From Limnochordia bacterium (GTDB lineage: Bacteria; Bacillota; Limnochordia; Darwinibacteriales; DTU012): a stretch of 8,318 nucleotides of DNA. The notes below the pieces were generated by a model. It saw only the letters and a list, made by a program, of their open reading frames with translations. It was not told the DNA's origin and did not search any database. The translations under genes and the position numbers were made by a program. Within the stretch, counting starts at the first letter, position 1; the number at the start of each line of letters is the position of its first letter. Below, piece by piece: positions 5,274-8,318 of this stretch. The stretch is from positions 1-8,318 of the forward strand of contig SKHL01000265.1 in assembly GCA_007116995.1 (NCBI GenBank), written 5' to 3'.

Positions 5274-7205
5274 ATGGAGTATAATACCCAAGCGATTTTT
5301 GCCCCGAAAGGGCTGCTAGAGAAGAACTTAACCCTATACGAATACCGTCAAGAACAAGCAACCATGGCCGAGCAGATTCATCGCTGCTTTATCCAACAAG
5401 AGCACGGAATCATTGAAGCGGGTACAGGTGTAGGGAAAAGCTTAGCCTATTTAATACCGGCCATTTATTACACCTGTAAAGAGAAGAAACGAATTGTAGT
5501 CGCAACCCATACCATTAACCTGCAGGAGCAGTTATACAAAAAAGATATTCCCATGTTACAGAAAACACTACCCCTTCAAGTCACCTGCGCGATATTTAAG
5601 GGTCGTAGCAACTACATCTGTCTGCGTCGACTACAAGAAGTCACATTAGGGCAATCAGCCCAACAAGGTCTCGTGCGCTACGCCGAAACTCTTAATCTTT
5701 GGACAGAATCCAGTTCTACAGGGGATCGCAGCGACTCGCCCACGCCCATCCCGGACCAGGTCTGGAATGGTGTGTGTTGTCAGAAGGAAAGTTGTCCAGA
5801 AGAAGACTGCTCCTTCTTTAAATCATGCTATTATTGGCAATTGCGACATCGTCTATCCAAAACACAGATTATCGTCACCAATCACTCCTTGCTATTAGCT
5901 GATTTCGTTACCGATAATAGCGTGCTACCTCGATTTGACGGGGTCATTATTGACGAAGCCCATAACCTAGAGGATATCGCTACAAATGCCTTTAGTCACC
6001 AACTATCCCCTCAAAGAATTGCCGCCTACTATCGCACTGGATTACAACTCTATTACCAGCTTAGACCGGTAATACCGATGCATGAAAGCGAGGATTTTCG
6101 TTCATTATTAGATAGTTTCATTACGGAAGGTAGTACCTACTTCCAACAGCTTAAGCCCTTAGTGACTAGTTATACCACACCAATTGATCAAAAAAATAAG
6201 GATAAGTTCATTCATCAACCGTTATTGACTCAGTTGACTATGTTAGCCAAGCATATAAAAGAAACAAAGCTTGACGATGGAGAAATCTCCGGGTTAGCCA
6301 GCCAATTTCTAGAATACACGTCGTCCCTTTATGAGAATACGGAACTCATCTTTCAAGCTGCCGATCCAAACTATGTATTTTGGGCCGAGGTTCAAGGTAG
6401 CGATGTAGGGTTACAAGCGGCACCCTTAAGTGTAGCCCAGTCCTTACAGAAGACCCTTTTTTCGAAGGTCAAATCTACAATACTGACATCAGCCACCCTC
6501 TCCACAAATCAGACCTTTGATTATTTTAAAGAGAGGATCGGTCTTACCCATGCCCAAGAACTGCAATTAGGATCGCCTTTTGACTATCGGTCACAGGCTG
6601 TCCTCTGTGTGCCGAGCAATGCGCAAAATCCAAATCATCCTAACTACGATTGGTATACAGCCTATTTTCTGCTCCACATTCTAGCCCGTACTAAGGGAGG
6701 CGTATTAGCACTATTCACCAGTTATCAGGGTATGGAAGCCGTCGCTGATTTAATGCAGGGTAAGCTAGATGAAGTAGGCTATCAATTATTTATGCAAGGC
6801 GATGATTCTCGCCAGAATCTGATTCGTAATTTCCTCGCTACCCCCCAATCTATCTTACTAGGAACTAACAGCTTTTGGGAGGGAGTAGACATCCAAGGAT
6901 CTGCTCTGCGAGCAGTAGCTATTACACGACTGCCATTTACCGTCCCAGATCGCCCGGTAACCGCTGCGCGCCTAAAAGCCATTGAAGCACAAGGGGGAAA
7001 TTCCTTTCAGTCCTATAGCGTACCCCAGGCCATTCTCCGGCTAAAGCAAGGATTTGGTCGTCTTATTCGAGCAAAAACAGATCAAGGTGCTGTGGTCATC
7101 CTAGATCAAAGGATTCTCACCGCATCCTATGGTAAACAATTGCTCGAATCGCTACCCCCGGCTCAGTTTACTAGGAATTTGGATGATCTCGGACAACTTA
7201 GCTAG
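5274..7205 (+). CDS. dinG: DinG/YoaA-family Fe-S superfamily 2 DNA helicase
   Basis: An ATP-dependent 5'-3' DNA helicase of the XPD/DinG group, 643 residues, acting on damaged or structured DNA (D-loops, R-loops, forked DNA in known members). Motif I is AGTGVGKS (49-56), motif Ia lies around ATHTINLQEQL (77-87), and motif II is DEAH (227-230). Motif III-like ILTSATLS is at 403-410, FTSYQGMEAV at 481-490, motif V GTNSFWEGVDIQG at 530-542 and motif VI QGFGRLIR at 592-599. Four cysteines at 116, 174, 179 and 185 repeat the spacing of the DinG 4Fe-4S cluster (x4 then x5 between the last three). C168 and C169 are extra. The length matches E. coli YoaA/DinG. The N-terminal exonuclease domain of Bacillus DinG-type proteins is absent. 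The ATG at 5274 follows AAGGTG (5257-5262) by about 11 bases, a weak site. No LexA box of the GAAC-N4-GTTC kind was found upstream. It runs convergent with the LysR gene, 3 bases away. Confidence 0.93.
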   Translation: MEYNTQAIFAPKGLLEKNLTLYEYRQEQATMAEQIHRCFIQQEHGIIEAGTGVGKSLAYLIPAIYYTCKEKKRIVVATHTINLQEQLYKKDIPMLQKTLPLQVTCAIFKGRSNYICLRRLQEVTLGQSAQQGLVRYAETLNLWTESSSTGDRSDSPTPIPDQVWNGVCCQKESCPEEDCSFFKSCYYWQLRHRLSKTQIIVTNHSLLLADFVTDNSVLPRFDGVIIDEAHNLEDIATNAFSHQLSPQRIAAYYRTGLQLYYQLRPVIPMHESEDFRSLLDSFITEGSTYFQQLKPLVTSYTTPIDQKNKDKFIHQPLLTQLTMLAKHIKETKLDDGEISGLASQFLEYTSSLYENTELIFQAADPNYVFWAEVQGSDVGLQAAPLSVAQSLQKTLFSKVKSTILTSATLSTNQTFDYFKERIGLTHAQELQLGSPFDYRSQAVLCVPSNAQNPNHPNYDWYTAYFLLHILARTKGGVLALFTSYQGMEAVADLMQGKLDEVGYQLFMQGDDSRQNLIRNFLATPQSILLGTNSFWEGVDIQGSALRAVAITRLPFTVPDRPVTAARLKAIEAQGGNSFQSYSVPQAILRLKQGFGRLIRAKTDQGAVVILDQRILTASYGKQLLESLPPAQFTRNLDDLGQLS

Positions 7206-7208
7206 CAG

Positions 7209-8090
7209 CTACACAAGCAAATCAATGAATGTTTTAGCTGACGCTGCCAAAGGTACATCTCGCAGTGTGACCACACCGATACTGCGACTAGGTATTTCTT
7301 CTAACAGGGGCACGAAAAACAGCTGTCCCTCTGCGATCTCTTGTGCTACGAAATCCCCTACCACATAGGCGATTCCTAAACCGATTTGTGCAAACCGAAT
7401 CAGGAGATCAATGCTCCCTAACTCGATCTCAGGCTCAAGAGAGATACCCAAACTTGCTGCATATTGCTGAATGTATTGGCGCGTATTGCTACCCTGCTCT
7501 AACAACAACAAGGGATAGGTTGCTAATTCTTTTAGCCCTATGGGCTGTTTGGTTAGATGCTTATACTTCGCGCCAACAACAAAACAGTCTTGAATGGTGA
7601 TTAACTCACTCACAAGCAACTGATTATCCGATTTAATCGGCAGATTAATTATGGCTAAGTCCACTTCACCCCCACGAAGAAGAGAGATAGTTTCGGGGGT
7701 GGTGCGATTTGTGACTTGGATTCGTAATTCGGGATACGTCTGATGGAAAAACTCTAATTTCGGTAATAGATAATACTTGCAGATAGTATCACTCGCTCCG
7801 ATCCGAATTTCACCACTCATGAGATTAAGCATTTCCCAAAATCTATTCTCAGCTGTGACCATTAGGGTATAGGCTTGTTCAAAATGCTTGTATAATACTT
7901 CGCCCTCCCTTGTTAATTTAATTCCTTTAGGGGTCCGCACAAATACCTTCCCACCTAGTCTCTCCTCTAGTTGCTTAATCGATTGACTGACAGCAGGCTG
8001 CGTGATAAACAACTCTTTCGCAGCCTTAGAGATACTACCTGCTTTAGCCACTAGATAGAAAACTTTATAAAGCTCCATGCTCCCCGTCAC
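7209..8090 (-). CDS. LysR-family transcriptional regulator
   Basis: A typical LTTR of 293 residues. The winged helix-turn-helix lies at about 5-63, with SISKAAKELFITQPAVSQSIKQLEERLG as the recognition region, followed by a linker helix (about 64-90). The periplasmic-binding-protein-like effector domain starts near 95 (GEIRIGASDTICKYYLLP) and runs to the end. Such proteins act as tetramers, bind T-N11-A sites and usually activate a divergent gene when a small molecule binds. The pattern ELYKVFYLVAKAGSISKAA with the short C-terminus resembles the CysL/CbbR-like branch common in Clostridia, but the effector is not deducible. I take the GTG at 8090 as the start: AAGGTGG lies about 7 bases upstream, whereas the in-frame ATG at 8078 has its only purine-rich stretch directly against it. 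A divergent gene starts at 8309, the probable target. The 3' end is 3 bases from the dinG stop. Confidence 0.92.
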   Translation of the reverse strand: MTGSMELYKVFYLVAKAGSISKAAKELFITQPAVSQSIKQLEERLGGKVFVRTPKGIKLTREGEVLYKHFEQAYTLMVTAENRFWEMLNLMSGEIRIGASDTICKYYLLPKLEFFHQTYPELRIQVTNRTTPETISLLRGGEVDLAIINLPIKSDNQLLVSELITIQDCFVVGAKYKHLTKQPIGLKELATYPLLLLEQGSNTRQYIQQYAASLGISLEPEIELGSIDLLIRFAQIGLGIAYVVGDFVAQEIAEGQLFFVPLLEEIPSRSIGVVTLRDVPLAASAKTFIDLLV

Positions 8091-8178
8091 GATAACCCCA
8101 CCTTATATCTGATTGACAAGCTATTCGTTTTACTTATGAAACAAGCCTAGTATACTGCCTTACTCTACTTAGGTTTCA

Positions 8179-8193
8179 TTATATAACTTATAA
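8179..8193. promoter_or_regulatory. Candidate LysR-type binding site (TTATA-N5-TATAA)
   Basis: A perfect 5+5 dyad, TTATA TAACT TATAA, that contains T-N11-A (8180 and 8192). It lies in the middle of the 218-bp region between the divergent LysR gene and the next gene, about 30 bp upstream of the candidate -35 box at 8220. That is near the usual LTTR recognition-site position (about -65). The AT-rich background makes chance dyads likely. Confidence 0.4.
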
Positions 8194-8219
8194 TTATACC
8201 CCTTAGTAGAGATATCAAT

Positions 8220-8248
8220 TTTACTTATACATAGAAATCCAGTATAAT
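8220..8248 (+). promoter_or_regulatory. Candidate promoter of the gene starting at 8309
   Basis: TTTACT (8220-8225, 4 of 6 to -35) is followed by a 17-base spacer and a perfect TATAAT (8243-8248). The imperfect -35 is usual for promoters that need a LysR activator. The -35 lies inside TTTTACTTAT (8219-8228), a 10-mer that also occurs at 8128-8137. Confidence 0.5.
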
Positions 8249-8308
8249 TTCATTAACACCATCATATAAACAGACTAAAACTGTATATAAGGGAAGGGGA
8301 GAAATATC

Positions 8309-8318
8309 ATGGCTGTAA
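8309..8318 (+). CDS. Start of a rightward gene cut by the window end
   Basis: ATG GCT GTA followed by one base is all that is visible. GGGGAG (8297-8302) lies 6 bases before the ATG, an ideal spacing, and a candidate promoter precedes it. It is divergent from the LysR gene and is the probable regulatory target. Product unknown. Confidence 0.6.

Noticed and set aside
4858..5361. Two leftward open frames of 77 and 89 codons in the dinG leader
   Set aside because: They lack ribosome binding sites and recognisable protein features, the first runs through the operon promoter, and the second overlaps the start of dinG.
8113..8141. TTGACA at 8113-8118 as a rightward promoter -35
   Set aside because: No acceptable -10 hexamer lies 16-18 bases downstream; the sequence there reads around ATGAAA.

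Overview
The window reads as a chromosomal piece of a low-to-moderate GC Gram-positive bacterium (Bacillota; probably an anaerobic clostridial or Negativicutes-type lineage). This rests on AGGAGG-type ribosome binding sites, GTG and TTG starts, a consensus sigma-A promoter, a YtrA-type GntR/ABC operon and a DinG helicase without an exonuclease domain. The genus cannot be fixed from the sequence alone. I see no rRNA, tRNA, CRISPR array, insertion sequence or prophage gene.

Layout. (1) 3-668, + strand: the C-terminal half of a major facilitator transporter, cut by the window edge. (2) 669-921: non-coding, with two related palindromes, two copies of a GAAATTGTTAC word and smaller dyads. (3) 922-1572, - strand: a GntR/FadR-type (FCD) regulator, convergent with the transporter. 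(4) 1757-4783, - strand: a compact operon read from right to left as YtrA-type GntR repressor, ABC ATPase, ABC-2 permease, and a DUF4097-like beta-repeat protein. The first three overlap or touch. The operon starts at a near-consensus promoter whose -10 lies in a 26-bp perfect palindrome, so it is very probably autoregulated. The last gene seems to have lost its normal start: a strong RBS and ATG open a frame that stops after four codons, while the long frame is +1 to it. (5) 4855-5273: a non-coding stretch with a possible rightward promoter, a 20-codon candidate leader ORF carrying an A9 tract, and alternative hairpins. (6) 5274-7205, + strand: a DinG/YoaA-family Fe-S helicase. (7) 7209-8090, - strand: a LysR-type regulator, convergent with the helicase and only 3 bases from it. 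(8) 8091-8308: an AT-rich divergent control region, followed by the first three codons of a rightward gene cut by the window end.

How they work together. The central operon resembles the Bacillus subtilis ytr arrangement: a small GntR repressor without an effector domain controls an ABC exporter, here with a probably surface-exposed beta-solenoid protein. The FCD regulator and the transporter may form a catabolic or organic-acid uptake unit, and the shared TTGTTAC words are candidate operators. The LysR protein probably controls the divergent gene starting at 8309. The dinG gene is a stand-alone DNA-repair helicase with an unusually long candidate leader. The best candidates for something undescribed are the broken or frameshifted start of the DUF4097-like gene, the structured dinG leader, and the twin palindromes at 721-831.
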